DNA from: Euborellia annulipes
Lineage: Eukaryota > Arthropoda > Insecta > Dermaptera > Anisolabididae
DNA: 64,000 nucleotides
Direction of reading: 5' to 3'
NCBI GenBank assembly: GCA_023213315.1
Contig: JAKCPI010004983.1
Span: forward strand, 1 to 64,000
In this document: in pieces, positions 1-10,304 of the stretch
Layout: each line of letters opens with the position of its first letter
How positions within the stretch are numbered: position 1 is the first letter of the stretch
Made by a program: the position numbers and the translations under genes
The notes under the pieces: model-generated
Seen by the model: the letters and a program-made list of their open reading frames with translations, nothing else
Databases searched by the model: none
What the model was told of the DNA's origin: nothing

Positions 1-631
1 GGGATTTGTAGGTACTAATAAAATAATAATATTGAAAGTTTCAGACGTATATCTCAAATGGTTTGAGAAAAACCAAAAATAATAAAATCAGAAAAACATT
101 TTTCTTTCAGGAATCAGTTGAATCGATTGATTTGAATTTTTGATATGTTTTGGGCGATGGTACCTTTTCTTAGGGAAAAAAATCAAGACCTATATTAGAT
201 CATGACATCCTTGAAAATGGCGTTTTTTGTTTAATTTTAATTTTTAACCATGATACAATTTTTAAATAAAAATGAAACAATTTTTTTTGTAATCCTCATT
301 CAATTTCCGTAAGTTCATAAGTTCATAAATTCATAAAAAAAGGTGCGCCATAGTAGAAAATAAACCATTTATTACTCAAATATTGACTTTATATGTTTTG
401 TGCTTTTTAATCTTGTTTTTTATTGCTTAAGTTTACACATATATTTTTCATTTTATTCAAAATAACCAGTTTATATTCATAACATCAAAATTTTTTGCCT
501 AAATCAAAGTTAAAAATTTTTAAATATCTATTATCATTAACTATAATGCTATAAGATAAAAACAGTTTTGATTAATGAATAATAAAAATAAAAACTAATA
601 TCAAAAAGATAAATCTACTATATAAATTACT
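1..631. other. AT-rich non-coding stretch
   Basis: Highly AT-rich sequence with poly-A and poly-T runs. I see no supported gene, RNA or repeat boundary until the MITE that begins at 632; its left target-site copy AAATTACT lies at 624-631. Confidence 0.6.
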
Positions 632-888
632 CAGGGGCGTATATAAGGGGAGGGGGCCTGCTTCTCCCCCGAAATTTCCCATAAACACATATACATATAT
701 AGGGATATACAGACATCAGCGCAACAAATTTTTTCCGCAGGATGGACAACTTTGGTTCCGCAATAGAAAAAATGTTCCTCAAAAATTTCGTGTGAAAAAA
801 TGTATTTAGTTTCTTGCAAAAAAAATTTTCAGCAGAAAAGGAATTTTTGAGTTCGGGCCCCCGAAAAAAATTTCTATATACGCCCTAA
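632..888. mobile_element. hAT-like MITE, family CAGGGGCGTATATA, copy 1
   Basis: Non-coding element of 257 bp. It starts CAGGGGCGTATATA and ends TATATACGCCC plus three diverged bases, so the termini are inverted repeats. An exact 8-bp duplication AAATTACT flanks it (624-631 and 889-896), the length made by hAT transposases. The interior matches the copy at 61319-61531, including a shared stretch with ACATATACATATATAGGG, but has about 40 bp extra. The minus-strand open frame at 631-819 lies inside it and is not a gene. Confidence 0.85.
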
Positions 889-1350
889 AAATTACTATCC
901 AATATGTAAAAGACCATACTAACATACTTAAAGCTCCATTACACTCTCGCCATATTAATAACAAAGTGTATAGATGTTTTATTGAATATAAAAAAAATGC
1001 TAATGGACCTAAAGGCCTATTAAGTAAGACATAGCTGTGAGTGTACGAATGGTCTTAGAACAATTGGATGTTGCTCTCACGATGCTGCCATTGTTTATTA
1101 TTTGTCATACGGAAGATGTTTGACAAAAATTCTGAGGCCCGCTGAAACATTGAGCGAATTATTTGATAAAGACAACGTTTCACCTGTGATTGAAGAAGAC
1201 AGTGACGAAGACTGATTAAACGTGATTCTGCATTTTTTATTGTTGAAATAGACCAAACTAATGTGGTACTTTATTTGAAGCCATATGCAGTCAATTTTCA
1301 AGAGTTCCTGATAAACTAGAGGTCTAAAACTTGATATTTATGGATCATTT
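889..1350. other. Non-coding interval
   Basis: AT-rich DNA holding a 67-codon minus-strand open frame (1098-1301) with no recognisable motif. I see no other signal, and I do not call that frame a gene. Confidence 0.5.
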
Positions 1351-1377
1351 CAAGAGAGAAATAATTTCATTGTTGAT

Positions 1378-1380
<3 letters not shown>

Positions 1381-1416
<36 letters not shown>

Positions 1417-1664
1417 ATTCACACTTTTTCTCATTCACACTCACACTCACACACACATCCACACAGTCTTTTCGGCAACTCAGGCCATATAAGACTTTGA
1501 CGATAACCGTTGTAATTAATATATCAATTTGGGGTTCAGGCATTTCCATTTAAGCCATCTGGTATCCAAATGGCTTAAATAAAATCATCGGACTGCCTGG
1601 GTCCGAACCCGCGACGTTTGGTATAGGAGGTAGGCACGCTACCTACTACGCCAGACCCGGGGGC
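1381..1664 (-). mobile_element. tRNA-derived SINE, type A, complete
   Basis: Read on the minus strand: a tRNA-like head with a B-box-like GGTTCGGACCC-type segment, then a central palindrome (ATTTAAGCCAT and ATGGCTTAAAT), then the tail motif AAGTTGCCGAAAAGAC-like, a GT-rich stretch and poly-A (poly-T at 1381-1412). An exact 11-bp TSD TTGTTGATGTT lies at 1370-1380 and 1665-1675, which supports target-primed retroposition. It is transcribed by RNA polymerase III if active and encodes no protein. The head resembles the copy at 30353. Confidence 0.88.
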
Positions 1665-1691
1665 TTGTTGATGTTAAAATTGTTGAATATT

Positions 1692-1930
1692 AAACAGGCG
1701 CAGGATCAGGTGCAGCCAAAATAAAAAGCCTCCGATTTTTACTTTTTTACAATCCAAACAGACGATTCGGGTTAATTTTATTGCCTCATCTTCGGCATTA
1801 ACAATTTTGAAAGACTGAAGATGGGTCAATAAAATTAACCCGAAACGTCTCATTGGATTGAATAAAATCGGAGGCTTTTTAGTTTTGGCTGCACCTGCTC
1901 CTTCTGTTTATATATATACTGACTTCAATG
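1692..1930 (+). mobile_element. Penelope-like hairpin element with hammerhead-like core
   Basis: Two inverted copies of a unit of about 105 bp (about 1692-1798 minus, 1808-1930 plus). The plus-strand arm has CTGAAGA at 1815-1821, a stem II candidate GGGT/ACCC, then GAAAC at 1842-1846; this follows the hammerhead core order CUGANGA, stem, GAAA. The left arm holds a degraded minus-strand copy. A 13-bp TSD with one mismatch, ATTGTTGAATRTT, flanks it (1679-1691 and 1931-1943). Penelope-like retroelements are known to carry such ribozyme motifs in their termini. No coding sequence is present, so the family assignment is inference. Confidence 0.6.
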
Positions 1931-2014
1931 ATTGTTGAATGTTCGTGACTTAAAATAAAAGCGTGGGGCGCTTCGAGGCGGTTCCGAGAGTCTAAGAATA
2001 GACAATATCTTAAG

Positions 2015-2216
2015 CCAGTGGTTTCCAAACTTTATGTTACCACTACGCCTTTAAAAATATTTAATCATATGACTCCTCCTCCCATTTTTTTTTTTTATAT
2101 TATGGAAACATAAACATTTTTATTGCTAAAAAATTATTAATACAAACCAAGTAAGAAAAAAGAATAAAATTGCTCGCTGTGGCTAATGTTCGCGCCTCCT
2201 TGTTTGGAAAACGATG
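2015..2216. mobile_element. hAT-like MITE relic
   Basis: The left end CAGTGGTTTCCAAAC and the right end GTTTGGAAAACGATG form imperfect inverted termini typical of hAT elements. The interior is AT-rich and non-coding. I could not find a clean 8-bp TSD. It lies within the palindromic element at 1351-2311. Confidence 0.55.
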
Positions 2217-2311
2217 CCTTTAGTTTTTAATAAGCGCTCCACGCTTTTATTTTAAGTGATAAATTTTCAACAATTTTAACAACAACAATGAAATTATTTC
2301 TCTCTTTTTTT

Positions 2312-2953
2312 TAGTTCGATTTCTCACTTGAACATGAATCAGTTTGAAATTCAAAGGGTAATTGAAAATTAATTATTCATATCTCATTTTTCTCAAATCT
2401 ATAATTATACATAAATTTCCCTTTATTTTAAAATGTTTATGTATTTATTTAGATAAAATTTTTAATAAATTGTAATATAAATCAGTATATGAGTGTTACG
2501 ACTTCATTTACGATGGAATATTTACATTTGATAAACTAAACAGAGAGAAAGAGAGAGAGAGAGCATGGGATGTGCGCAGGAATTTATTTAGCAGAGAGTG
2601 GGAGGGGCGAGGAAGGGGGGAGTGGGGGGTTGGGAGGGCAACTCAATGGGAACGGGGTGAAAAAGGCTAATTTCCTCTTCCCTAATGAATATACGTATAT
2701 ATTTTGATCTCTAGCGAAAAAAAAAAAATTTCATTTACAAAAAGAAATCAATTTCGTTTCATTAAGGAAGGATATAAATAAAAAAACAAAATTGAAATTT
2801 GTTTTTTAGAAAAAAAAATTTTTTTTTTTAATATTCGAACTTGAATTGGAAAAATCAAATGAGAAACTCTCTAGTTATTTTAAGATTTTTGATTAATTAA
2901 TTATTAATTAATAAAAGTGAATATTTCATTAAATTTCTAAGTATTATTGTTAA
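2312..2953. other. AT-rich stretch with simple repeats
   Basis: Contains a short (GA)n tract near 2541-2562 and a purine-rich, G-heavy patch near 2595-2657. I see no gene or bounded element. Confidence 0.55.
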
Positions 2954-3255
2954 TTTTTTACTTTCTCTTACCTATATATGTAATAGGAGTAGTGAGAAAG
3001 AATTGCTATCATATCAAAAATTTGATGTCGTGATTTTGATGGATATACACGGTTTCAGGTCCCCTGAGTCCAAAAAAGGTTTTGAGGTCCCGCAAATTGG
3101 TCAGTTTGACTGTGTATCTATTAAAATAAGCTTTTGAAAAAAATCGTCTAAAAAGTACTAGTATTTTACTGAAATACTTTTTCAGTTTTTTTCGGATTTT
3201 CTCAAATTAGCTTTAACGTTTTTGATTAAAATTCATAAATCAACAATCTTGACGT
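2954..3255 (+). repeat. R1 repeat, left-end fragment
   Basis: Begins with the R1 left end TTTTTACTTTCTCTTACC and follows R1 order: GATTTTGATGGATATACACG, GGTCCCCTGAGTCC, AGTACTAGTA, then ACTTTTTCAGTTTTTTTCGG. It stops near 3255, before the X-box and the hairpin end. Diverged from the younger copies at 28399 and 52030. Confidence 0.75.
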
Positions 3256-3429
3256 GATAACGTTTTACAAATCATGTGTGTATAGTGGCCGGTTAGGGAG
3301 GCATGCAAGAAAAAGTTTCCAGCGGGTTGAATAACTCCTCTGTCTTAAAGGGGATCAGGACCGACGTCTAAACGTACTTAAAAAAGTAAAAAAACTAGAC
3401 TATTATAAGGAATTTTTCAATGCGGTTTT

Positions 3430-3580
3430 TTTTTTAATGAATTAAATTCATAAGAGATTATTGGGACATCGAGCTATAATTTTTTTAATGACTTATTAAA
3501 AAATTATCGTAATTAATTTTTTTGTTATCGTGCAAATACAAAAAAAACAATCTGTCCCAATAATCTTTAATTTTTTTAAA
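3430..3580. repeat. Short inverted repeat
   Basis: AAGAGATTATTGGGACA near 3451 pairs with TGTCCCAATAATCTTTAA near 3551. The hairpin is AT-rich with a loop of about 85 bp. It resembles a small MITE, but no TSD is clear. Confidence 0.4.
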
Positions 3581-3637
3581 TTTAAAAATGAATTTATTGT
3601 TATTATTAATTACATATTAATTAAGAAATTTTTAAAA

Positions 3638-3975
3638 TAAGCTTAGATGATTTATTTAAAAACCAACTGTCAAATTAGTTTAGCATTCTTGCAATAGATG
3701 GCAGGCTAGTCTAACAGCCAATATAGTATTAGCTTATATCTGGCCTATATTTATATATTTTTATGCTTTTATAAAAGATACATAATATATAATAACATTT
3801 ATAAAGTATTTATTGTTAAAAGACCAAATGCATTAAATATTATTAGCTACCATTCTGACATATCTTGGAAAATTTTTGAATTACTTGATTTTTTTGGGCA
3901 TACTTTTTTTAGGACACACAACGCCATCTTAGCGGGATAAACATGCGTAACACTTTCGCTCTTGTTCCCCCGTAA
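3638..3975 (+). repeat. Dispersed repeat R2, copy 1
   Basis: Closely matches 13706-14047 in the same orientation. Shared blocks include GCTTAGATGATTTATTTAAA, GCAATAGATGGCAGGCTAG, ATTATTAGCTACCATTCTGA and CATCTTAGCGGGA. Non-coding in both copies. Family unknown to me. Confidence 0.8.
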
Positions 3976-4212
3976 GAGGTATAAATATGTTGAATATACC
4001 GTTAGAAAAAATGATTTTTTTAGAAGCTCTTTGATTTTTGTTTAATTAATTAGAAAATTAAAAAATTACATCTGTAAAGTTCAAAAGAAAGTAAAATTTA
4101 TTCCAATAATTTTAATTAATCATTAATTCTTTCTTTCTTTCCAATTGAAGATAACACTTGTCGATCTTCAAGTAATGCCAGAAATAAGGATTCTAATTAC
4201 CTAATTTTTTAA

Positions 4213-4992
4213 GGTTGTTCGGACATTAAAGCACTTTCCTTGATTAAAAGCTAATTTTTTAATATGTTATTAATCACTATCAAATACGTATAAAATAAAA
4301 TTTTGAAGCAGATCTGACACAGGGTTATCGTGTAATTAATTTTTAAAAAATTGAAATTTAACATGTAGCCTATGGGGAATAACGACGAAATTCACACATA
4401 TCGAATTATATAGGCATCTGTGCAAATGATACAAAAACAAAAAAACTTACATTTTATTAATTCACTTCCGAGGAATACGTTAAAAATAAAACTAAAAGTT
4501 TCTGCCGACCGCTTTTAAAGATATTTTAACAAGAAAGTCAAAAAATTCTCCAAAATCACAGTCGCCAATATTTAAAAATAAGGAAGCATCGAGACTAAGA
4601 CCAGTCCGGCAACATCGCATAAAATACTTGATGTTAGTTACATATTTTTTTCAATTTTAAGATACTTTTTCTCGCAAATCGTCCATTGTGTTTAAACTGA
4701 TTTGCATTAAACATTGTAATATATTAAATAAAATAAAATTTAAGGCGTTTAAGATTTAAAATAGATAGTTGATGAATGCAATGTTGCCAGTTCTATATTA
4801 CGTGAAAAACTGCTCGAGTCAAAAGTCATTCATTTATTATTTTTGGTAATTAAATTATTAACTTAATCCAATTATAAACTATGATAGGTCACGACTAAAT
4901 TATAATAAGGAATTTTGGCATTCAAATTTTTAATTTTATTTAAAAAAAAATTTAGATTCTATTATGACTTACGATGTACTATCCGAACAACC
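4213..4992. mobile_element. TTAA-flanked element, 780 bp
   Basis: Termini GGTTGTTCGGA and TCCGAACAACC are inverted, and TTAA sits directly outside each (4209-4212 and 4993-4996). TTAA duplication is the hallmark of piggyBac-type insertion. The interior is AT-rich and has no transposase frame, so it would be non-autonomous. The terminal repeat is only about 11-15 bp, so a chance match is possible but unlikely. Confidence 0.55.
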
Positions 4993-4996
4993 TTAA

Positions 4997-5987
4997 TTAA
5001 TAAATAATATCATATCACCATGGATGTATATAAATAAATGAATTTCTTTCTTTAAGAAAGAAAACCCAAATTGAGTAACTAATTATTTCCTAAGAAGATT
5101 TAACAACAACAACAACAAAGCATTATTATTTCTAATAATTAAACGAAATGAATATAGAAGGGAGTTGGATAATATATGAATATAAACTTGAAATTAGGCT
5201 TAACTTATATCAAATTTCGAAATCAAGAATGTCTTCATTAAATAAAAAAAAAGAACTTTCTTCTCTCTTTTTCTCGTGCTTTTTTCTTCCCCTTTTGCAA
5301 GGCGATAAAATAAAATTTTCATCAAATACCAAGAGAATATATTTTACAATTTGGTTAGAATAATCATATTATTGTGATGAAATTTACTTGCTCGCGCGCT
5401 CTTTTATATAAGATAGAAGATATATATATATAAAAATTGAATCTTAGCCTAAGCGAGTTCAGCCCTTTGAGAGTGGCTTTAAAATGAGGATGTGGCTTGT
5501 TCTAAATGTGCAACAAATAATGCAACTATTATTACTATCAGAAGTGTTTCTTAAGTGTATTGAACAAAGTCATTATCAAATTAAGACACCCTTAATGAGA
5601 TTATAGTTAGATTCAAGGCAATTAGTTTCCGGGACAAAATGTTCACCTTCATGGGAGATTGTCAGATACAAATTCAATTAAGATTTTCATAATCGTTTTA
5701 AGTTAATTTGTTAAACAATATCCATTTAAGATCATTCAGTTTATTAGCCTTGTTAAATTTCTTTAATAAATATATAGTATATGAATACTTCGATTATCAG
5801 AAAAAAGCGTAAAAATTAAATTAGGGCTTTAATAATTTTAAACATTTCTTTCATAATTCCCGCGGCTTCGCCGCGCCATAATCAACTTGGCCCTGGCGGG
5901 CAGCGTCTCGTACGCGTTTAGTACACTGTTAAAAATTTTCGAGCCAGATTCATACACATGTATAGGAAGTCTGTTACACAAACTGTT
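4997..5987. other. Non-coding interval with GC-rich hairpin
   Basis: Mostly AT-rich. A (CAA)n tract is at 5102-5118, and a less AT-rich unique patch runs 5460-5690. At 5860-5935 a sharply GC-richer patch holds a small perfect hairpin, GCGGCTTCGCCGC. The 71-codon frame at 5148-5363 is not convincing as a gene. Confidence 0.5.
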
Positions 5988-6205
5988 TATGAATATTCAT
6001 TTTGGGTATATGAGAAAGGTCATATACCAAAAATGAATTTTCACAAACCCAGATATGAAATTTTTCATATTCGGGTATATGAAAAAATTCATTTTCGGGT
6101 ATGTGAATAAATTCATTTTTGGTATATGAAATTTAAATTACGGGTATATGAATAAATTCATTTTTGGTATACGAAATTTAAATTACGGGTTTATGAGAAA
6201 TAATA
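5988..6205 (+). repeat. Degenerate minisatellite, GGGTATATGAA type
   Basis: Successive related units contain GGGTATATGA, AATAAATTCATTTTTGGTAT and GAAATTTAAATTACGGG. The last two units (about 45 bp each, near 6096-6185) are nearly identical; earlier ones are more diverged, and some are inverted around 6010-6050. Confidence 0.75.
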
Positions 6206-6230
6206 TACTTTTTTGTGAAAAATGAAAGTA

Positions 6231-6359
6231 GGAGAACTTTTAATTATAGACCACATATTTGTATTAAATATTTATTAAAAATATATAAATACTGTAAAAA
6301 TATATATATTTTTAATAAATATTTAATACAAATATGTGGTCTATAATTAAAAATTCTCC
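6231..6359. mobile_element. TA-flanked palindromic MITE
   Basis: 129 bp, almost wholly inverted repeat. Arms of about 55 bp start GGAGAACTTTTAATTATAGA and end in its near complement TCTATAATTAAAAATTCTCC. The dinucleotide TA lies on both sides (6229-6230, 6360-6361), as expected for Tc1/mariner-type insertion. Arms differ by only about one base, suggesting youth or hairpin-driven correction. Confidence 0.8.
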
Positions 6360-6361
6360 TA

Positions 6362-7256
6362 ATAATAATATTTCAAACCACAAAAGCTTTAATAAACAAA
6401 AATTAAAGTCCTTACGAGTTTATAGTTTTGAGGGAAAGTGAGTGGTCTAGGTGAAATAATAGTTTTTTTTATTTATTTTATTTTTTCTTTATTAAAAAAA
6501 ATTATATTATATTAAAATATACAATTTTACTAAATAATAAAACAAATTAAAGTATTAAAATAATAAATTTGTATCAAAAAATAAATTTTTATACATTTCC
6601 AAGTAAATTAAACACAAATACAAATCATTTTAATAATTTAATACAAAAAATATGTCGATTTTCATCTTCTTTGAGAAGTAATAAAGAGTTACATTTCATT
6701 TGCAGTATGATTGGAGTTTATTCCCTGGTTGGAGAATTAACTAACCTCACCTGAAAAATGACAAACAATAATTAATTTGAAATTGAGAAAAAAAAAATGT
6801 CAATGAAAAAATTCAAATTCAATACTTACGATTTTGTTAGTAAAATGTTCTTATTTCAATATATTGATTAAATATTTATATTTCATTTTAAATAATAATA
6901 CACGTTCAATTATCAATGCGTTAAATCAGCTACTTCAAAAACAGAATTTGGTGCCAACCTGGTGCCAACCTAACCAATTTCTTGTATATTTTAAAATTAA
7001 TTATTTTGGTGAAATTGTTAATTTTAATTTTAATTTCTATAGCTATTTAGTTGAATTACTTTATAAAAATTATTTAATTAGTATGACTTCATAAATATTT
7101 AAATAGTTTAGAGCGCGAATTTCAAACCAGAATTTAATCAATATAGATTTTGGAAATGAATTTTAAAAGAATAATTTCAAGTTTCCTTAAAATAATTATA
7201 AAATAATATTAATAAAAATTCCTTGAGGTAGTCGAGTTATTTGAGAACGTTTAGAC
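6362..7256. other. AT-rich non-coding interval
   Basis: Low-complexity AT DNA. Plus-strand frames at 6569-6754 and 6834-7094 are rich in N, I, F, Y and L as expected from composition and show no family motif. No gene supported. Confidence 0.55.
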
Positions 7257-7560
7257 CAGTGATTCTCAACTTGTCGCGGTACACTTTTAACGATTTCAAA
7301 ATTTGGCGGCACACAAAGAAAAAGATAAGTTTAAAAGTTGGTAATTTGTTCATAAACTTTTATATTAATTTTAATTCACATTCTGGGTGTATTAAAATTA
7401 AACTACAAAAGCATGTGAAAAAAGAAGGAAAATTCATATTTTTTTTAAAGCGATACTTATTCATATACTTGTATATTAATTTTAACTCATATCCTAGGTC
7501 TATTAAAATTAAACCACCAAAGTTTATGAGATATGAATGAAAATTCATATTTTTTTTTAC
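7257..7560 (+). repeat. hAT-like terminus followed by ~100-bp tandem duplication
   Basis: CAGTGATTCTCAACTTGTCG at 7257 has the form of a hAT left terminus. It leads into two tandem units of about 100 bp (about 7356-7455 and 7468-7560), each with TATATTAATTTTAA, TATTAAAATTAAACYAC and GAAAATTCATATTTTTTTT. Overlapping frames on both strands (7241-7540, 7360-7659) come from this duplication. No matching right terminus was found. Confidence 0.55.
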
Positions 7561-7566
7561 AGTGTA

Positions 7567-7715
7567 GTTAAAAATTTTGAATTTGCCTCTCCGACTCCAC
7601 CCTCTCTGAATTTCGCCAATCAGCGCTATCCCTGAGGCCTGCCTGATTGGTGGGTTCACACATCGAACACCGGTTTAAGCGTTTTATATATAAGTATGAT
7701 ACCAGGTGTTCGCTC
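7567..7715 (+). promoter_or_regulatory. CCAAT/TATA promoter-like module, copy 1
   Basis: Order on the plus strand: TGCCTCTCCGACTCCACCC, a CCAAT box GCCAATCAGCG (7615), an inverted CCAAT box CTGATTGG (7643-7650), CACCGGTTTAAGCG, then the TATA-like TTTATATATAAG near 7683-7694. The same order occurs on the minus strand at 19690-19915. CCAAT boxes of this form are classic NF-Y sites, and the TATA follows at promoter-like spacing. No coding frame follows in the next kilobase, so it may drive a non-coding RNA or be the promoter end of a retroelement. Confidence 0.45.
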
Positions 7716-8384
7716 GTTCAATATTTAATTTTTGAATCGTTGGATTTTTTTTGCTTTCAAGAGTTTAAAAAAAATTTTAATTAATTTATTTGTTTTTTTT
7801 TTGCCAACAAACTTTTACTTGTAAATTAACGTTTGAAATATTCCTATAAAAAATAACGTTTTATTGATATCTAACTATAAACAAATAAATACGCGATTAC
7901 TATAATAATAAGTTATTAAAAAAGTTTAGTAAAAGGAATATGCGAAATAAACGTTATTAATTTCTAGTCAATATGATCGTTATTGAAAATTATTAACGAG
8001 AGTGAAGAAAAGGATAAACTTTTAATGAAAGCCTATCACTATAGAGATAAAATTATTTTTAGTTCAAGTAGATATGGCTTATAAATATATCTCAATTGAT
8101 TGAGAAATTTTAAGAAATATTCCAATTATTTTTAACTTTGATTTACCAATATATCATCGATGGAAAATTGCATTGTATTAAGTTCACTTTCTTTAAAAAT
8201 TTAAGTTAACATAGGCAAGACATTTCTAATGACATAAGGGAACCAAAATCCACCGACTCTCGGCTTTTAAATACAGTAGAAAACTTAAAAAAGAACGTTC
8301 TGTTATTCTCACGTCCAAAGGAGAATGTATAAAAAGAAGCAATGTAAGTCCTATAGAACTTAATACAATACAATTTTCCATCGA
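7716..8384. other. Non-coding interval
   Basis: AT-rich, no open frame with recognisable content, no bounded repeat seen before the R1 copy that begins near 8385. Confidence 0.55.
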
Positions 8385-8846
8385 CGATATGTTAATACAT
8401 AAAGAGAAAGTATTGCATTTCTGTCAAAAATTCGATGGAAATACACGTGTTGAGGCCCTCTGAGTCCAAAAAAGTAGCTCCCGCAAAATAGTCTGTTAAA
8501 GAGCATCAAAAAGATAATCGATTTATGAATTTTAATCAAAATCGTTAGAGCGAATCTCAAGAAAATTGAGAAAAAAAAAAAGTACATCAGAAAAGTAGCC
8601 TACTAGTACTCTTTGGTCGATTTTATTTAAAATATTATTTTCGCTTGCCACTGGGGTACTTGGATTAAATATAACATTTCGACCTCGTAACTCATTTCAT
8701 TCATACTTAATTTTGAACATAGAGCATTTTGAGGAAGACTCTTTTTTTTGAATTCTTGGCAAACGTGTATTTCCATCAAAATCTCGACATCAAACTTTTG
8801 ACATGAAAGCAATACTTTCTCTCTATATAATCTATAAAGGTAAGAG
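8385..8846. repeat. R1 composite, head-to-head ends
   Basis: The left 110 bp is R1 left end on plus (GTTAATACATAAAGAGAAAG, GAGTCCAAAAAAGTAGC). From about 8500 it switches to R1 on minus and ends with GCAATACTTTCTCTCTATA and AGGTAAGAGA. The two ends are therefore inverted repeats of about 110 bp, with the hairpin region deleted. Minus frames at 8360-8587 and 8627-8812 lie inside and are artefacts. Confidence 0.75.
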
Positions 8847-9078
8847 ACTTAGAAATGGAATCACTAACAGAAATACAAAGCGAAACTTCAAGACCATCCA
8901 AACAAAATTTCTAAAGGAAATAATAAACCGAGTATAATAAAAAATTTTCTTTTATACACTTTTCTTTTTACATTGGTGAAGGTTTTGAAAAGTTTTCCTT
9001 CACAAAATTAAAAAAATTCGTCAAAAAAAGTGAAAAAGAATTTTTTTTAATTGGTAGGAGCTTAAAAAAACAAAACAA

Positions 9079-9215
9079 AATGATCGCAATACTTTCTCTA
9101 TATATTTCATATATAGGGTAAGAGAAACTAAAAAAAGTTGATGTGCAGTATTCACAAATCTATAAAAACAAAAAAAATAAAACTGTTTTCAATTCAATAG
9201 GTAAGAGAAAGTAAA
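9079..9215 (-). repeat. R1 terminal fragments
   Basis: GCAATACTTTCTCTATATAT followed by GGGTAAGAGAAA (9083-9126) is the isolated R1 outer end. A second piece, GGTAAGAGAAAGTAAAAAC, is at 9200-9218. Similar solo ends occur at 22593-22650 and 53660-53710. Confidence 0.6.
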
Positions 9216-9376
9216 AACTTTGAATTTTTCGCATAACTCCTGTGAAGATTTTAATTTGGCGAACGTTCGGGACATGATGCATTCATCTATCTATCTATAT
9301 CACATAACTGTGCGAAATGGAATATCTGCACACCTCAAAAGAGAGAGAGCCTTGACGTGCTTCTAGGCTGCTAATC

Positions 9377-9379
<3 letters not shown>

Positions 9380-9412
<33 letters not shown>
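9380..9412. repeat. (CT)n microsatellite
   Basis: About 16 uninterrupted CT units. A short GA run (AGAGAGAGAG-type) lies about 40 bp upstream on the same strand, so the two could pair as a hairpin. Confidence 0.9.
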
Positions 9413-9414
<2 letters not shown>

Positions 9415-10148
9415 TTCATATCGTCCGCATTTGAAATGCCTCTTCTATCATGAATAACTAGAAGAATTTATTGATAGTTTAATTTTGGCCGAAGATGATA
9501 AGATCAAAGTATCTAACTACAATTTTAATTAAAAAAAAAAAAAAAAAAACTAAAATTTTCCTCTTTTTTAACAACTAATTCTTAGGACATGCCACAAGAA
9601 TTAAAACATCCTAATAAGTAAGCCGATGCCATTGGAAAATGAGATAAAAAGAAAAACTAAATTTTTTACCCTTGTTAAGTGTACTAGGGTATATTTTAAA
9701 ATACAGCTTTAACAGAATTTGTTTTACATCAAGTACTACACATAAAAAAATTTCGTTCAAATCGGTGAGGAGAAGGCCGTACACTTCCCTTATAAGTAAA
9801 AAATAAGCTTTTGATTGATATATAAAAAAAAAAAAACTTTACAGTATCAGCCAAATTTTATCCTCTAAAAGAGCAGTTTTTGATTTTAATCCAATAGTTA
9901 AATTGAATCTTTTAAAATGATTCTTGGAAAATAGTATATTATGCGAATAGTTCGAGCTGCATCATCGGATATCTTTTCTCCTATTCGTTATTCCAGGAAA
10001 TTTTATATTATATTTTGTATAGTAAAAATTTTTTATGCATTAAATAAATAAAATAAATATTATTTCTTATAAATAGATTCGGGAGATACTTCGTATTGAA
10101 TATTAAATAAATAAATTCTTTACTTGTATTTAATACACCAACCAAATA
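9413..10148. other. AT-rich non-coding interval
   Basis: Contains a poly-A run near 9531-9550 and otherwise AT-rich DNA. No gene, RNA or bounded element seen. Confidence 0.55.
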
Positions 10149-10304
10149 GTGAGATTAAAGCCCGGTAGTTAGGCAGTCCAAATGGCGCAGGCACACTAAA
10201 GCTTTCTTGTCTGCTTTGAAAAAGGTATTCCTCACACAGACAAGACGCTTTAGGGTGCGTGTGCCATTTGGGCTGCCTAACTTCCGGGCTTTAGTCTCAA
10301 TACT
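10149..10304. mobile_element. MITE with ~62-bp terminal inverted repeats
   Basis: Arms at about 10149-10213 and 10238-10304 pair: GATTAAAGCCCGG with CCGGGCTTTAGTC, TTAGGCAG with CTGCCTAA, CTTGTCTG with CAGACAAG. The loop is only about 25 bp. Non-coding and less AT-rich than its surroundings. TA lies near both ends, but the exact TSD is ambiguous. Confidence 0.75.

Larger units (their letters stand above)
1351..2311. mobile_element. Palindromic MITE broken by three insertions
   Basis: The outer arms pair with each other. The left arm is split into pieces at about 1351-1380, 1676-1691 and 1944-1975; the right arm is about 2229-2311. Shared text includes GAGAGAAATAATTTCATTG, AAAATTGTTGAA and ACTTAAAATAAAAGCGTGG. 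Between the left pieces sit a SINE (1381-1664) and a hairpin element (1692-1930); a hAT relic (2015-2216) lies between the arms. Removing these leaves an ancestral palindrome of roughly 200 bp. I could not fix its own TSD or superfamily. Confidence 0.7.

Noticed and set aside
5148..5363. 71-codon plus frame starting MNIEGSWIIYEYKLE
   Set aside because: Short, low-complexity in its middle, no motif, no nearby gene signals.
5988..6205. CRISPR array
   Set aside because: Repeats are degenerate and adjacent with no unique spacers, and the genome is eukaryotic.
7241..7659. Two 99-codon frames, plus and minus
   Set aside because: Produced by a tandem duplication of AT-rich DNA; K/N/F/I-rich with no motif.
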